This document shows positions 1-9,446 of a stretch of DNA of 64,000 nt, in pieces (position 1 is the stretch's first letter; every line of letters begins with the position of its first letter). The stretch is from Shewanella mangrovi. Lineage in GTDB: Bacteria; Pseudomonadota; Gammaproteobacteria; Enterobacterales; Shewanellaceae. Both the position numbers and the translations under genes were made by a program. The stretch spans positions 1 through 64,000 of the forward strand of contig NZ_JPEO01000003.1 of assembly GCF_000753795.1 (NCBI RefSeq). Direction: 5' to 3'. The notes beneath the pieces were generated by a model. That model had not been told where the DNA came from, did not search any database, and was given only the letters and a program-made list of their open reading frames with translations.

Positions 1-17
1 GGTTTAAGGGTGACAAT

Positions 18-44
18 AAAAAAGGAGCCAATAGGCTCCTTTTC
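18..44 (-). terminator. fabB terminator
   Basis: A 10-bp perfect stem (AAAAGGAGCC at 20-29 with GGCTCCTTTT at 34-43) closes a 4-base AATA loop. Read on the minus strand it is followed by a T-rich tract, so it fits a Rho-independent terminator for fabB, whose stop codon lies about 25 bases upstream in the direction of transcription. Confidence 0.85.
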
Positions 45-68
45 TGAACAGTCATAAAATGGCTGAAA

Positions 69-1283
69 TTAAGCTTCGTACTTACGCATCACCAAAGTTG
101 CGTTAGTGCCACCGAAACCGAAGCTGTTGCTCATTACCGTCTTCAGTTCAGCATCACGATATTCACGGACAATTGGCATACCAGCAGCAGCTTCGTCTAA
201 ATTGTCGATGTTGATAGATGGTGCGATAAAGCCACTTTCTAACATGATCAAGCTGTAGATGGCTTCATGAACGCCAGCAGCACCCAGCGCATGACCGGTC
301 ATTGACTTGGTAGACGCAATTGGTGGAACTGCATCACCAAAGACTTCTTTAATGGCTTCCAGTTCACGTACGTCACCTACTGGGGTAGATGTACCGTGTG
401 TGTTGATGTAATCGATTGGCGTATCAACATCTTGCATCGCCATCTGCATACAACGCACAGCGCCTTCACCACTTGGTGCCACCATGTCGTAGCCATCAGA
501 AGAGGCACCATAACCCACAACTTCCGCGTAGATTTTTGCGCCGCGAGCCAACGCGTGCTCAAGCTCTTCCACCACGACGATGCCGCCGCCACCTGAGATC
601 ACAAAGCCATCGCGGTCTGCGTCATAGGTACGAGAGGCTTTTTCTGGCGTGTCATTGTATTTAAATGACAGCGCGCCCATGGCGTCAAAGCCCATGGTTA
701 AGGTCCAGTTGATCTCTTCTGCACCACCGGCAAACACCATATCTTGTTTGCCCATCTGGATCAGTTCAACCGCATGGCCGATACAGTGTGCACTGGTTGC
801 ACAAGCAGAACTGATAGAGTAGTTCATACCTTTAATTTTGAACGGGGTAGCCAGACATGCACTGGCTGTGCTCGACATAATACGTGGCACAATATAAGGG
901 CCAATACGTTTTACGCCTTTGGTACGCAGCGTATCTGCTGCTTGTACTTGGTTAGCTGAAGAGGCACCGCCGGATCCGGCAATCAGACCGACGCGAGGAT
1001 CTGAATATTGCTCTTCCGTCAGATTTGCGTCCGCAATCGCTTCTTGCATCGCGATATAAGCATAAGCAGCTGCATCGCCCATAAAGCGCAAGGCTTTACG
1101 ATCAATCAGTTCAGATGGATCGAGCTTGACGTTTCCCCAGACATGACTGCGAAGTTGCATCTCTTCAAACTGGGCTGAATGGGTGATGCCGCTACGGCCT
1201 TCACGCAGAGATTCAGTCACTTCTTGTTTGTTATTACCGATACTTGAAACGACGCCAATTCCGGTGATCACGACTCTTTTCAT
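69..1283 (-). CDS. fabB: beta-ketoacyl-ACP synthase I (FabB)
   Basis: This cytoplasmic enzyme of type II fatty acid synthesis condenses malonyl-ACP with acyl-ACP and is needed for the unsaturated branch. The 404-residue length is normal for FabB. The Cys-His-His catalytic triad is visible: Cys161 in SSACATSAH, His296 in [11 protein letters not shown] and His331 in [10 protein letters not shown], with the glycine-rich [10 protein letters not shown] motif near the C-terminus. The ATG start encodes the family-typical [10 protein letters not shown]. The gene stands alone on the minus strand, divergent from mnmC, with its own terminator. A GTACA/TGTAC inverted repeat lies just upstream of the start and may be a lipid-responsive operator. 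FabF is the alternative call, but the close match to FabB around the active site favours FabB. Confidence 0.95.
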   Translation of the reverse strand: MKRVVITGIGVVSSIGNNKQEVTESLREGRSGITHSAQFEEMQLRSHVWGNVKLDPSELIDRKALRFMGDAAAYAYIAMQEAIADANLTEEQYSDPRVGLIAGSGGASSANQVQAADTLRTKGVKRIGPYIVPRIMSSTASACLATPFKIKGMNYSISSACATSAHCIGHAVELIQMGKQDMVFAGGAEEINWTLTMGFDAMGALSFKYNDTPEKASRTYDADRDGFVISGGGGIVVVEELEHALARGAKIYAEVVGYGASSDGYDMVAPSGEGAVRCMQMAMQDVDTPIDYINTHGTSTPVGDVRELEAIKEVFGDAVPPIASTKSMTGHALGAAGVHEAIYSLIMLESGFIAPSINIDNLDEAAAGMPIVREYRDAELKTVMSNSFGFGGTNATLVMRKYEA

Positions 1284-1300
1284 GTTTTACTATCCATTCC

Positions 1301-1314
1301 GTACAATTGTGTAC
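1301..1314 (-). promoter_or_regulatory. candidate fabB operator (GTACA-N4-TGTAC palindrome)
   Basis: The 14-bp sequence GTACAATTGTGTAC has 5-bp inverted arms and begins 18 bases upstream of the fabB start codon. FabR-type TetR repressors of fabB bind palindromes containing GTACA/TGTAC-like arms in other gammaproteobacteria. The arms are short and the fabR gene is not in this window, so assignment is tentative. Confidence 0.35.
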
Positions 1315-1447
1315 ATTCAAATTTTGCTGACGCAATGTTAGCTGTTTTACTCTGCACAAGTGGTCAGCTTTCCATAACTACGGCTAAAATGATGCCCATT
1401 TACGGCAGCAATGTCACATTTAGCCCTATAAAATTCCGGTAGTTACT

Positions 1448-3328
1448 GTGCAAACATCTGAACATCAGCACTTTTCTTCAAGTATTGCCTATTGTGGTGT
1501 AAACGCCACCCGACTGTTATTTGATGAAATAATCAACCAGCCTGCCAATACGGCGCATTATCGAGTGCTGTTTTTATCGGCAACTGATTCTGACCTTCAA
1601 CAACGTCACGCAGAATTTAAGCAACAGTTGCACGCGCTGCCAGCCGATAACCGCACGACGAGACTTAAGCATGCACTGTTACAAATGAGCCGCGACGGTT
1701 TCGCGATAGGTCAGCGCTACGTCAACAATGGTCTTTGCCTTGATATCTATCCGCTATTAAATGCGGAGCGCTTAAAACATACCTTGTTATCCAAAGCCAC
1801 GTTGCAACGATGGGAGTTAAGCGAATCCAACATCAGCGACATCCCCCACCAACTTGCTTGGCAGATGGCACTCATCAGCCAAAATGGCGCACACGTAAGC
1901 TTACCAAAGCATGCCAATTCAGCATTACAACATGCATTAGTGACAGCAGGATTTCAAACTAACGAGCATATCAGCGCGTCAGTTTCGTCAACTAACGCTG
2001 ACATTATCAATCAGGAGAAAGCGGCACTCACACTACGCACAGCGCAAGCCATGCTTGCTTATCCCGTTTATGTGGAAAAGATTGCAGACAAAGCCGAGAC
2101 CATTGCGATTATTGGCGCTGGCGTTGCAGGAAGCCAACTGGCGCTTTCGTTAGCAGAAAAAGGCTATAAAACACGGGTGTTCTGTGCTGACACCAATCCG
2201 GGAGAAGCCGCATCAGGCAATCGCCAAGGCGCCTTATATCCGTTACTAACGCCTGAAACATCCGTACAAAATCGCTTTTTTGTGCAGGCATTTGAGTTTA
2301 GTCGCCAACGCATTCAAAACTTAGTTCACTATGAACCCACCCTCGCCCATGATTTTTGTGGTGTGTTGCAAACAGGTTTCGATGAACGCAGTCGAAAACG
2401 ACTTGCCAAAATTGCTCATGGACAAGCGTGGTCAACAGAATTGCTGCAATGGATATCGGCGGAGACTGCCACTGAAATTGCCGGCCTCGACATCCACGAA
2501 GATGCGATATTTTATCCCAACGCTGGTTGGGTCTGTCCGCAACAACTCACTCAGTTGTCACTGGCACGCGCGCAATCTTTAAATCTATGTCGTTTTACTG
2601 GCAACTGTAATATTCAACATATTGAGCGGCAGCCCAACGGGTGGTGGTTAACTAGCGCTACAGAACGTTTTGGGCCTTTCCGGCAGCTAGTTTTGGCCAA
2701 CGGCGCCGGCGTCACTGAGCTGACTCAATTCAACGCCTTACCTATTTCACCATTCCGTGGCCAAGTATCAGAAATTGACAGCAACCCGACGCTCGCCCAG
2801 CTTAAAACCGTACTTTGTGCTAAAGGCTATCTGACGCCCGCCTGGCAACAGCAGCATTGCTTAGGAGCCACCTACATCAAAGACGAACGTGATTGCACTG
2901 TGAAAGCCGAAGAACAGCAAGACAATTTAGACAAGCTGAGATTAAGTTATGCGCACCATGATTGGCTGGAGAGTATTGAGATGGGCGAGCGGGCCCGTGT
3001 AGGCGTCAGAATGGTGACTCGCGATCATCTGCCAATGGTGGGACCAGCGCCTGACATTAGCGAAATTTTTACGAAGGCCGAAAGACTGGGGCCAACCCCA
3101 GAGAGCATTAAGGAATGGCAGTCTCAACCTGCGCCGATTTTATCGGGGCTTTATCTGTTGGCAGGATTAGGATCTCGTGGCATCTGCAGTGGGCCACTAG
3201 CGGCTGAAATATTGGCATGTGAACTCACTCATCAGCCCATGCCGGTGAGTATTGAGGTGTTACAAGCACTTAACCCTAACCGTATGTGGCTGCGAAAATT
3301 ACTTAAAGGTCGAGCAATTACCTGCTGA
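1448..3328 (+). CDS. mnmC: MnmC-type tRNA modification protein with degenerate methyltransferase half
   Basis: MnmC finishes the mnm5s2U34 modification of tRNA wobble uridine. Its C-terminal FAD oxidase removes the carboxymethyl group of cmnm5U, and its N-terminal domain then methylates. Here the oxidase half is well kept: a dinucleotide-binding motif IGAGVAGSQLA at about residues 221-231, the signature ASGNRQGALYPL near 255-267, and the conserved end LNPNRMWLRKLLKG. The first ~210 residues do not show the GFGTGxN SAM-binding motif or the DGFAPxxNPxMW motif of active methyltransferase domains. Length is 626 residues against about 670 for E. coli MnmC. The start is GTG with a weak ribosome site; the next in-frame ATG is near residue 80. 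The oxidase is probably functional, while the methyl transfer step may be done by a separate enzyme. Confidence 0.88.
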   Translation: MQTSEHQHFSSSIAYCGVNATRLLFDEIINQPANTAHYRVLFLSATDSDLQQRHAEFKQQLHALPADNRTTRLKHALLQMSRDGFAIGQRYVNNGLCLDIYPLLNAERLKHTLLSKATLQRWELSESNISDIPHQLAWQMALISQNGAHVSLPKHANSALQHALVTAGFQTNEHISASVSSTNADIINQEKAALTLRTAQAMLAYPVYVEKIADKAETIAIIGAGVAGSQLALSLAEKGYKTRVFCADTNPGEAASGNRQGALYPLLTPETSVQNRFFVQAFEFSRQRIQNLVHYEPTLAHDFCGVLQTGFDERSRKRLAKIAHGQAWSTELLQWISAETATEIAGLDIHEDAIFYPNAGWVCPQQLTQLSLARAQSLNLCRFTGNCNIQHIERQPNGWWLTSATERFGPFRQLVLANGAGVTELTQFNALPISPFRGQVSEIDSNPTLAQLKTVLCAKGYLTPAWQQQHCLGATYIKDERDCTVKAEEQQDNLDKLRLSYAHHDWLESIEMGERARVGVRMVTRDHLPMVGPAPDISEIFTKAERLGPTPESIKEWQSQPAPILSGLYLLAGLGSRGICSGPLAAEILACELTHQPMPVSIEVLQALNPNRMWLRKLLKGRAITC

Positions 3329-3364
3329 ATCAGCTGTTCAGAAGAGACAACAAACCGACACAAA

Positions 3365-3387
3365 AAAGCCCTGCATTGCAGGGCTTT
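3365..3387. terminator. bidirectional terminator between mnmC and yfcL
   Basis: AAAGCCCTGC (3365-3374) pairs perfectly with GCAGGGCTTT (3378-3387) around a 3-base ATT loop. The longer T run is on the minus strand, so it serves the yfcL operon best, and it may also stop mnmC transcription. Confidence 0.85.
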
Positions 3388-3405
3388 CAAACAGTTCAAA
3401 GGCAA

Positions 3406-3675
3406 TTAAGCCGTAAGGCGCTGCTGCAATTCTTGCCATGCAGTCGCCACTAAACGATAGTCGTGATCTTCCAACTCTTTGGCGGCCAGCTTTAAACATT
3501 GCTGCATTTTTTCGGCTAATGCTGCGGTGCTATGGTCGTCTTCGGCTTCCAACTCCGCCAGCACTACTGCGAAATGGCCCTGAAGATAACCACTTGCGAA
3601 TAAGGCATCATCATCGCCCTTAGCGACAATTTCCCCAATCCACGCCTCTAGTTGTTGATCATAATGTTCCAACAT
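3406..3675 (-). CDS. yfcL: YfcL family protein
   Basis: This 89-residue, acidic, helical cytoplasmic protein belongs to the YfcL family. It shares the family's central ELFASGYLxGH-like segment (here DALFASGYLQGH) and the following AELEAEDDHS stretch. Family function is unknown. It is the last gene of a minus-strand run that begins with prmB. Its ATG lies three bases beyond the TGA of the kinase-like gene, and the CGGAG before that TGA probably serves as its ribosome site, implying translational coupling. The link of yfcL with aroC and mnmC neighbourhoods is common in gammaproteobacteria. Confidence 0.85.
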   Translation of the reverse strand: MLEHYDQQLEAWIGEIVAKGDDDALFASGYLQGHFAVVLAELEAEDDHSTAALAEKMQQCLKLAAKELEDHDYRLVATAWQELQQRLTA

Positions 3676-3678
3676 GTG

Positions 3679-4821
3679 TCACTCCGATAAATCCGGATTG
3701 GCAACCCGGTACATTACATAATCCCGGTATCCGGTCACAATTCGATAATAGCCGCTCATCTCAGCGTCTAATTCAGGGTCGCCACTATCCACGATTAGCG
3801 GCCGACCTTCAAGCGCTTTGAGCTTAGTTTTTGTCGCAACGATAATGATATTGTCTTTACCAATCTGGCGGATCAACGCCGGAGTCAGCTGTTGATTTCC
3901 CCGGCCTAAAATATGCCCTTGTCCACCAATCAAGGTGATCACCAACTTCGTCGCTTGCGCTTGGCACGCGGCAAGCAGTTGCTGCGCGGTAAGATCACTC
4001 GCCACCAATTGGCGCTGCTGCACGAGGTCAACGCCCAACAGCGTGTTATCGACGCCAAGCTCGTCCATTATCGCCGCAACTGTGGAGCCCGACCCCATAA
4101 TAAACAACTCATCTTCCATGTTGTCGATGACGTCTGCCGCGATATCAGCCAAGACCAATTCGTCGACTTCGCGCCCGCCCATTTTTACGGCTTGAATATA
4201 ACGTGGCTCAGCAGGCACTAACATTTCACCAAAACGCTTCGCTTTAACCGACCCAGCACGAAATGCCTGCTCGTCGATGTCCATCACATCAGCATCCATT
4301 AAACTGACAAGCTCACCGTTAATCAGCATTTGTAGTACTCTGCCAGCCGCATGCGGGGTTATGGCATAAACACCCGAATGAATTTTCACCCCGGCAGGCA
4401 CGCCAAGAACGGGTTGGGTTTCAGACACAACGCTATAGACATCACGCGCGGTGCCGTCACCACCAACAAATAACAACAGATCGAGGGATTGCGCGCTCAG
4501 TGCTCGCACCGCAGCTTGGGTATCGGCCGCTGTCGTCAGCTCAGCATCGGCGCTATACAACACCTGCGTGTCAAATCCCAGTTCACTGGCCACACGCTCG
4601 CCAAGCTCGCCCGCTGCGGTAAAAATCTGTACTCGATTGGCAAAGGGCTGCAAGGCTGTTAAAGCTTGTGCCGCACGCAAAGGCGCTTTGGGCTCAGCAC
4701 CGCGAGCTAAGGCTTCAGCTGCAACGCCATCGCTGCCCTTAAGTGCAACACTGCCACCCAAGCCAGCTAACGGATTGATAATTAGCCCTAAACGGAATTT
4801 AGCAGCATTCAAGCTGGTCAT
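3679..4821 (-). CDS. ATP-NAD kinase / AcoX-like family protein
   Basis: A 380-residue protein with the ATP-NAD kinase fold. It begins with LGLIINPLAGLGG, an NPxxG nucleotide-binding segment, and carries the diagnostic GGDGTARD motif near residue 118. Related proteins (AcoX/ATP-NAD kinase family) are predicted small-molecule or NAD kinases, but the substrate is not known, and housekeeping NAD kinase NadK is shorter and different. I chose the ATG at 4821 because AAGGAG (minus strand) sits 5 bases upstream; a start 5 codons earlier would place that ribosome site inside the gene. It lies 14 bases after the MFS gene and is followed immediately by yfcL. Confidence 0.75.
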   Translation of the reverse strand: MTSLNAAKFRLGLIINPLAGLGGSVALKGSDGVAAEALARGAEPKAPLRAAQALTALQPFANRVQIFTAAGELGERVASELGFDTQVLYSADAELTTAADTQAAVRALSAQSLDLLLFVGGDGTARDVYSVVSETQPVLGVPAGVKIHSGVYAITPHAAGRVLQMLINGELVSLMDADVMDIDEQAFRAGSVKAKRFGEMLVPAEPRYIQAVKMGGREVDELVLADIAADVIDNMEDELFIMGSGSTVAAIMDELGVDNTLLGVDLVQQRQLVASDLTAQQLLAACQAQATKLVITLIGGQGHILGRGNQQLTPALIRQIGKDNIIIVATKTKLKALEGRPLIVDSGDPELDAEMSGYYRIVTGYRDYVMYRVANPDLSE

Positions 4822-4835
4822 ACGTACTCCTTCCA

Positions 4836-6023
4836 TTAATCGGCTGTGGCCTCAAGGTCCACTCTGCATGCTGGTGTCGGGATAAAATATACCGTTAACA
4901 TAGCAGCCACCGCGCACGCAGCAGAGAATAACCACACATAGGCAGCCCCGGAACCATCACCCCATATATGACCGCTTATCCAGTTGCCGATAGCTCCGCC
5001 CAAACCAAAACTCATACTGGCATATAACGCTTGGCCTTTGCTGGCATGCTCTTTACCAAAGTTGCGATGGACAAACTGAATCGAGGCGGCGTGCACTAAC
5101 CCAAAAGTAAAGGCATGCAAAATTTGGCTCGCAATGAGTGCCACAATATGTTCAGGCATAGTTGCAACAAGACACCAGCGAATCGCCGTCATCGCCATAC
5201 TGAACATCATTAAGGTTTTCAGATTGAAGCGCTTGAGCAACCGAGGCACCAGCATAAACATAAAGATTTCAGACAGTGCGCCCATCGCCACAAAAATGCC
5301 GGATAGCGTTTCGCTATACCCTACTTTTTTCAGGTACAGCACGAAAAAGCCATAAAACGGGCCAACACTGGCTTGCAGCAATAATGCAGAAAGCAAAAAC
5401 AGCACAATTGCGCGATTGAATACTAATGGCGGTTTGCTTACAGTGTGGTGTTCGGTTCTTGCTTGACGACTCGATGGCAATGGCAGAGAGCAGACAAACA
5501 AACCGACAAATAGCGCCAATCCGACCCATAGTACCATCTCAGCGCCCCATTGATTCACCAACCAGCCAGTAATCACCACCCAGATGATGTAACCGACACT
5601 GCCAAAGCTGCGGACAGAACCATAGCGATGCGCATTACGGCCTAAGGTATCAAGCGTTAGCACCTCGACCTGTGCCAGAATTGCATTCCAAAAGAAGGTA
5701 TAAAAGGTGAGACTCGCCGCCAGATACCAAAAACCGCCATCGTAGAAGAAACTGAGATACCCGGCTGCAGCGGTAAAACTACCAATTTTTACTAACTCGG
5801 CACGCAAGCCATTCCGGTCAGCCACCATTGCCCACAGATTGGGAGCAATGATGCGAGTGCCCATAAAAATCGCCATCAAAAAACCAATTTCAGCCGCATC
5901 AAATCCACGATGTTCAAAGAACAAGCCAAGATAAGGAATTAACGCGCCTAAAATTGCGAAGTAGAAAAAATAACAGCCGGAGAGCCAACGTAGCGGCCCT
6001 CCGGCAGAAAATAGACTGGACAT
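4836..6023 (-). CDS. MFS transporter, phenylpropionate-permease-like family
   Basis: A 395-residue inner-membrane protein with about 12 predicted hydrophobic segments. It resembles the HcaT/PPP subgroup of the major facilitator superfamily: an N-terminal LGALIPYLGLFFEHRGF segment and an interior pattern of MFS loop motifs. Substrate is unknown; HcaT homologues are putative 3-phenylpropionate transporters, and lysophospholipid or nucleoside transport cannot be excluded. The reading frame stays open to 6164, but that extension runs inside aroC and encodes a charged, non-family sequence, so I start at the ATG at 6021-6023, 11 bases after the aroC stop. It belongs to the prmB-aroC-yfcL run. Confidence 0.78.
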   Translation of the reverse strand: MSSLFSAGGPLRWLSGCYFFYFAILGALIPYLGLFFEHRGFDAAEIGFLMAIFMGTRIIAPNLWAMVADRNGLRAELVKIGSFTAAAGYLSFFYDGGFWYLAASLTFYTFFWNAILAQVEVLTLDTLGRNAHRYGSVRSFGSVGYIIWVVITGWLVNQWGAEMVLWVGLALFVGLFVCSLPLPSSRQARTEHHTVSKPPLVFNRAIVLFLLSALLLQASVGPFYGFFVLYLKKVGYSETLSGIFVAMGALSEIFMFMLVPRLLKRFNLKTLMMFSMAMTAIRWCLVATMPEHIVALIASQILHAFTFGLVHAASIQFVHRNFGKEHASKGQALYASMSFGLGGAIGNWISGHIWGDGSGAAYVWLFSAACAVAAMLTVYFIPTPACRVDLEATAD

Positions 6024-6034
6024 AGTGAAAATTT

Positions 6035-7129
6035 CTAACGCATTCCTAATACTGGAGTTGGACTGTTTACGTCGATATTTTGCGCGCGGTGGCGCAGAAG
6101 ATGATCCATCAACACAATCGCCAGCATGGCTTCTGCAATCGGTACTGCGCGAATGCCCACACAAGGATCATGACGACCTTTGGTGACAACTTCAGTCGAC
6201 GTACCTTGTACTGTCATGCTTTCACCAGGGATGCTAATGCTAGAAGTCGGCTTTAACGCCATGTGTGCCACGATAGGTTGTCCGGACGAAATTCCGCCCA
6301 ATACACCGCCAGCGTGATTAGAAGCAAACCCCGCGGGAGACATCAAATCTCGATGTTCTGAACCTTTTTGGGTAACAACGGCAAAGCCATCACCAACTTC
6401 AACCCCTTTTACCGCATTAATGCCCATCAGAGCATGTGCGATATCAGCATCAAGGCGATCGAACACTGGCTCGCCGAGTCCGACAGGAACATTAGTTGCC
6501 ACCACCGACACTTTGGCGCCTACGGAATCATGCTCTTTCTTCAGATCGCGCATGTAGCTATCAAGCGCTTCAACTTTACTCGCGTCCGGGAAGAAAAAGT
6601 CATTTTTCTCCACTTGGTCAAAATCAATCGTCTCAGCACAGATAGGGCCAAGTTGCGACAGATATCCACGAATTTCGATACCGAAATGTTGTTTAAGGTA
6701 CTTTTTAGCCACAGCGCCTGCGGCAACACGCATTGCGGTCTCGCGCGCGGAAGAACGGCCACCACCACGATAGTCGCGCAAACCATATTTTTGCTGGTAG
6801 GTATAATCGGCATGGCCGGGGCGGAATTGATCTTTGATGTTGGAATAATCTTGGCTGCGCTGATCAGTATTGTGGATCAACAAACCGATAGAAGTGCCTG
6901 TTGTTTTCCCTTCAAACACGCCAGAGAGAATTTGCACTGCATCCGGCTCACGTCGAGCAGTGGTATGACGCGAACTGCCTGGACGACGTCGGTCCAGATC
7001 ATGCTGCATATCAGCTTCGGTCAACTCAAGTCCTGGAGGACATCCGTCGATGATGCAACCTAACGCCACACCATGGCTTTCTCCAAAGGTAGTTACGACA
7101 AAATTCTGACCTATGCTGTTTCCCGACAT
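6035..7129 (-). CDS. aroC: chorismate synthase
   Basis: Chorismate synthase converts 5-enolpyruvylshikimate-3-phosphate to chorismate using reduced FMN, the last common step to aromatic amino acids, folate and quinones. The 364-residue length is standard. Family signatures are present: [10 protein letters not shown] near the N-terminus (His19), [18 protein letters not shown] in the middle, and [18 protein letters not shown] towards the C-terminus. The ATG encoding MSGNSIG is the conserved start. It follows prmB by 51 bases on the same strand, the usual prmB-aroC order in gammaproteobacteria. Chorismate made here feeds the trp operon found 40 kb further along this window. Confidence 0.97.
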   Translation of the reverse strand: MSGNSIGQNFVVTTFGESHGVALGCIIDGCPPGLELTEADMQHDLDRRRPGSSRHTTARREPDAVQILSGVFEGKTTGTSIGLLIHNTDQRSQDYSNIKDQFRPGHADYTYQQKYGLRDYRGGGRSSARETAMRVAAGAVAKKYLKQHFGIEIRGYLSQLGPICAETIDFDQVEKNDFFFPDASKVEALDSYMRDLKKEHDSVGAKVSVVATNVPVGLGEPVFDRLDADIAHALMGINAVKGVEVGDGFAVVTQKGSEHRDLMSPAGFASNHAGGVLGGISSGQPIVAHMALKPTSSISIPGESMTVQGTSTEVVTKGRHDPCVGIRAVPIAEAMLAIVLMDHLLRHRAQNIDVNSPTPVLGMR

Positions 7130-7180
7130 CTAGTGATCCCACCCCTTCATTTTATTGTGTTGTTATTGATTTCTCTTTAC

Positions 7181-8125
7181 TTAATCGTTGTTACGATATT
7201 GTGCGAACAACGCTTGATGTTCGACTAATTGGTCGCGTGTCAGCACAAATACGCCATCGCCACCGCGCTCAAACGAAACCCATGTAAACGGCACATCAGG
7301 AAACTGTTCCATCAAATGCACCATGGAGTTTCCGACCTCTACCACCAACATCCCAGTGTCAGTGAGATAGTCAGCAGCATTTGCCAAAATACGTTTGGTC
7401 AAATCCAAACCATCAAACCCAGACGCGAGCCCGACCTCAGGTTCATGATGGTATTCTTCCGGCATATCCGCGATATCTTCTGCGTCCACGTAGGGAGGAT
7501 TGGACACAATCAAATCGTACTGAGGGCCTTTCGGCAATGCGGCAAACAGGTCTGACTGCATTGGATAAACGCGATCCATCACACCCAGCGTTTCAATATT
7601 AATTTGTGCCACTTCTAACGCATCTTCACTGATATCCAGCGCATCCACTTCAGCATCTTCAAAAGCATAGGCACAGGCGATAGCGATACAAGCACTACCG
7701 GTACATAAATCCAGCACTCGATTGACTGGCTTGTTATAAAGCCATGGACTGAATTGATTTTCAATCATTTCGGCAATCGGCGAACGCGGCACTAACACCC
7801 GTTCATCAACATAAAACTCTAATCCGGCAAAATTTGCACGATGGGTTAAATACGGTACCGGTATACGCTCGCGGACGCGACGAATGATGAGTTCAACAAT
7901 TTTGTGTTTTTCGCTACTGGTGAGGTTGGCGTGCAATACCTGTGGGCCAATTTCTTCTGGCAAATGTAACGAATGAAACACCAATGAAATCGCTTCATCC
8001 CACGCATTGTCAGTACCATGTCCATAATAGATACCTGCGTCGTTAAATCGGCTTACCGCCCAGCGCAGCATATCTGCAACGGTTCGCAGCTCTGTGACTG
8101 CTTCATCAACAAAAATCTTGTCCAA
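7181..8125 (-). CDS. prmB: 50S ribosomal protein L3 N5-glutamine methyltransferase
   Basis: PrmB methylates a glutamine of ribosomal protein uL3 using SAM. The 314-residue length fits the family. Visible features are an N-terminal helical recognition domain, the SAM-binding motif [14 protein letters not shown] near residues 137-150, and the catalytic NPPY tetrapeptide ([11 protein letters not shown]) near residue 208 that positions the glutamine amide. PrmC (HemK), which modifies release factors, has the same NPPY motif; the neighbouring aroC and the RSPIAEMIE segment favour PrmB. It is the first gene of the minus-strand run and diverges from smrB, leaving about 80 bases for two promoters. 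Confidence 0.93.
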   Translation of the reverse strand: MDKIFVDEAVTELRTVADMLRWAVSRFNDAGIYYGHGTDNAWDEAISLVFHSLHLPEEIGPQVLHANLTSSEKHKIVELIIRRVRERIPVPYLTHRANFAGLEFYVDERVLVPRSPIAEMIENQFSPWLYNKPVNRVLDLCTGSACIAIACAYAFEDAEVDALDISEDALEVAQINIETLGVMDRVYPMQSDLFAALPKGPQYDLIVSNPPYVDAEDIADMPEEYHHEPEVGLASGFDGLDLTKRILANAADYLTDTGMLVVEVGNSMVHLMEQFPDVPFTWVSFERGGDGVFVLTRDQLVEHQALFAQYRNND

Positions 8126-8206
8126 AAGACCACTCCAGTACGTTCATATCCGGCCCATTGTAACTGAACTCTGTTCAGAAGGAACAGAATTCAATAAAAT
8201 GCCGCC

Positions 8207-8737
8207 ATGAACAAAGAATTTGACGATAACGGCGCCGCCGAATTTGAAAAATTGTTGCAGGGAGTCAAGCCGTTAGCGCAGGACAAGCTGCATTTTCGGC
8301 CGCCTGTAAAATCCCGCAAACAGATAATTGAAAACAGTCATCGCCAAACCGCTGAAGTGGTGTTTTCTGACATTTATCAGCCGCTATTGCCTAGCGAAGG
8401 CCCAATGCGCTGGAATCGAGAAGATGTTGATCCGGTCGAAGTAAAACGCTTGCGTCGTGGTGACTATGTGCCCGAGTATCTACTCGACCTACATGGCATG
8501 CGCCAAACAGAAGCGAAGCGTGAAATCTCTGCACTTATTCAGGCGTGTGTACGACAGAACAGCCCTTGTTGCTGCATTATGCACGGTCATGGCACGGGTA
8601 TTCTCAAGCAGCAATTACCTATTTGGTTGGCGCAGCACCCTGACGTTAAAGCCTTTCACAAAGCCAATAAAGAATGGGGTGGCGACGCAGCCTTGTTAGT
8701 TTTGGTCGATGTGGCTGAGCCAACACAAAAACGCTAA
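8207..8737 (+). CDS. smrB: Smr-domain endonuclease SmrB
   Basis: SmrB is a ribosome-rescue endonuclease that cleaves mRNA at collided ribosomes. This 176-residue protein has the family's N-terminal segment and a C-terminal Smr domain with its two signatures, LDLHGMRQTEA near residue 93 and HGHGTGILKQ near residue 125. Length matches the E. coli protein (about 180). It is a single-gene unit, divergent from prmB and convergent with sixA, with a shared terminator after it. No strong ribosome site is visible before the ATG at 8207, but the N-terminus matches the family. Confidence 0.92.
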   Translation: MNKEFDDNGAAEFEKLLQGVKPLAQDKLHFRPPVKSRKQIIENSHRQTAEVVFSDIYQPLLPSEGPMRWNREDVDPVEVKRLRRGDYVPEYLLDLHGMRQTEAKREISALIQACVRQNSPCCCIMHGHGTGILKQQLPIWLAQHPDVKAFHKANKEWGGDAALLVLVDVAEPTQKR

Positions 8738-8764
8738 CTGCCCAGTGTACATTCCATAGCCATT

Positions 8765-8790
8765 AAAAAAGCACCCTTCGGTGCTTTTTT
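8765..8790. terminator. bidirectional terminator between smrB and sixA
   Basis: AAAAAAGCACC (8765-8775) pairs perfectly with GGTGCTTTTTT (8780-8790) around a CTTC tetraloop. T runs occur on both strands, so it serves both convergent genes. Confidence 0.92.
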
Positions 8791-8804
8791 ATTTTCATAT
8801 CACA

Positions 8805-9275
8805 TCAAGCAATGCTATGGGGCGACTGTTGCCACATCAAGGAGGCGTGTTTACCCATCAAATCCACCAAGGCCACCGCTGAGGTAGCAAATAAAGGTGG
8901 TTCCATTCCTGGGACAAATTCACTCACCATATATCCCAACAAGGGCATATGAGAAACCACTAACACATTCTGTGCCTTGAATTGCTCGGCGTACGCCAGT
9001 ACCAAACGAGAAGCCATATCCGGATCCGCAGCTGGCACTAATTCATCTAATACTTTCACCTTGTGCGGTACCGGGAAATGAGATGACACTTCTTTCCACG
9101 TTTGCATCGCACGCAAATAGGGACTGACCAATACGAGATCAAATTCCGCTACACTGTTTTTTAACCATTCGCTCATCATGCCGGAATTGTATGTTCCCGA
9201 CTCTGTTAGCGATCGTTCCCTATCGCTTCGCGCATGGTGTTCCGCTTCCCCGTGCCGCATCAGAAATAACTGCAT
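8805..9275 (-). CDS. sixA: phosphohistidine phosphatase SixA
   Basis: SixA is a small histidine-phosphatase-superfamily enzyme that dephosphorylates phosphohistidine in phosphorelay and nitrogen-PTS proteins. The N-terminal LMRHGEAEHH carries the catalytic RHG with His8, and a second conserved histidine is in LVVSHMPLLGYM near residue 107. The 156-residue length is typical. It lacks a signal peptide, so it is cytoplasmic. It converges on smrB and diverges from the M16 peptidase gene. Confidence 0.92.
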   Translation of the reverse strand: MQLFLMRHGEAEHHARSDRERSLTESGTYNSGMMSEWLKNSVAEFDLVLVSPYLRAMQTWKEVSSHFPVPHKVKVLDELVPAADPDMASRLVLAYAEQFKAQNVLVVSHMPLLGYMVSEFVPGMEPPLFATSAVALVDLMGKHASLMWQQSPHSIA

Positions 9276-9446
9276 ACATCACTCACTCATGATGATCTAC
9301 TTTTTATTATGACCCACTATTGTAGTCTTTTCTTTTGCAGGAACAACTCCCCTTTACCTTCCTGTGTCGCAGATTGAGGAGTAAATTTGCCAAACAGCTG
9401 ATTCGGCTCCAATATATAGGCATTAGTCTTTAAAGAGATCCTACTT

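Noticed and set aside
1358..1375. AAGTGGTCAGCTTT upstream of fabB as a FadR site.
   Set aside because: Only one half (TGGTC) fits; the second half of the palindrome is absent.
6024..6164. N-terminal extension of the MFS transporter into aroC.
   Set aside because: The 47 extra residues are charged, lack family resemblance and lie in aroC coding sequence.
6368..7063. 231-codon plus-strand frame inside aroC.
   Set aside because: Shadow of the conserved aroC sequence on the opposite strand.
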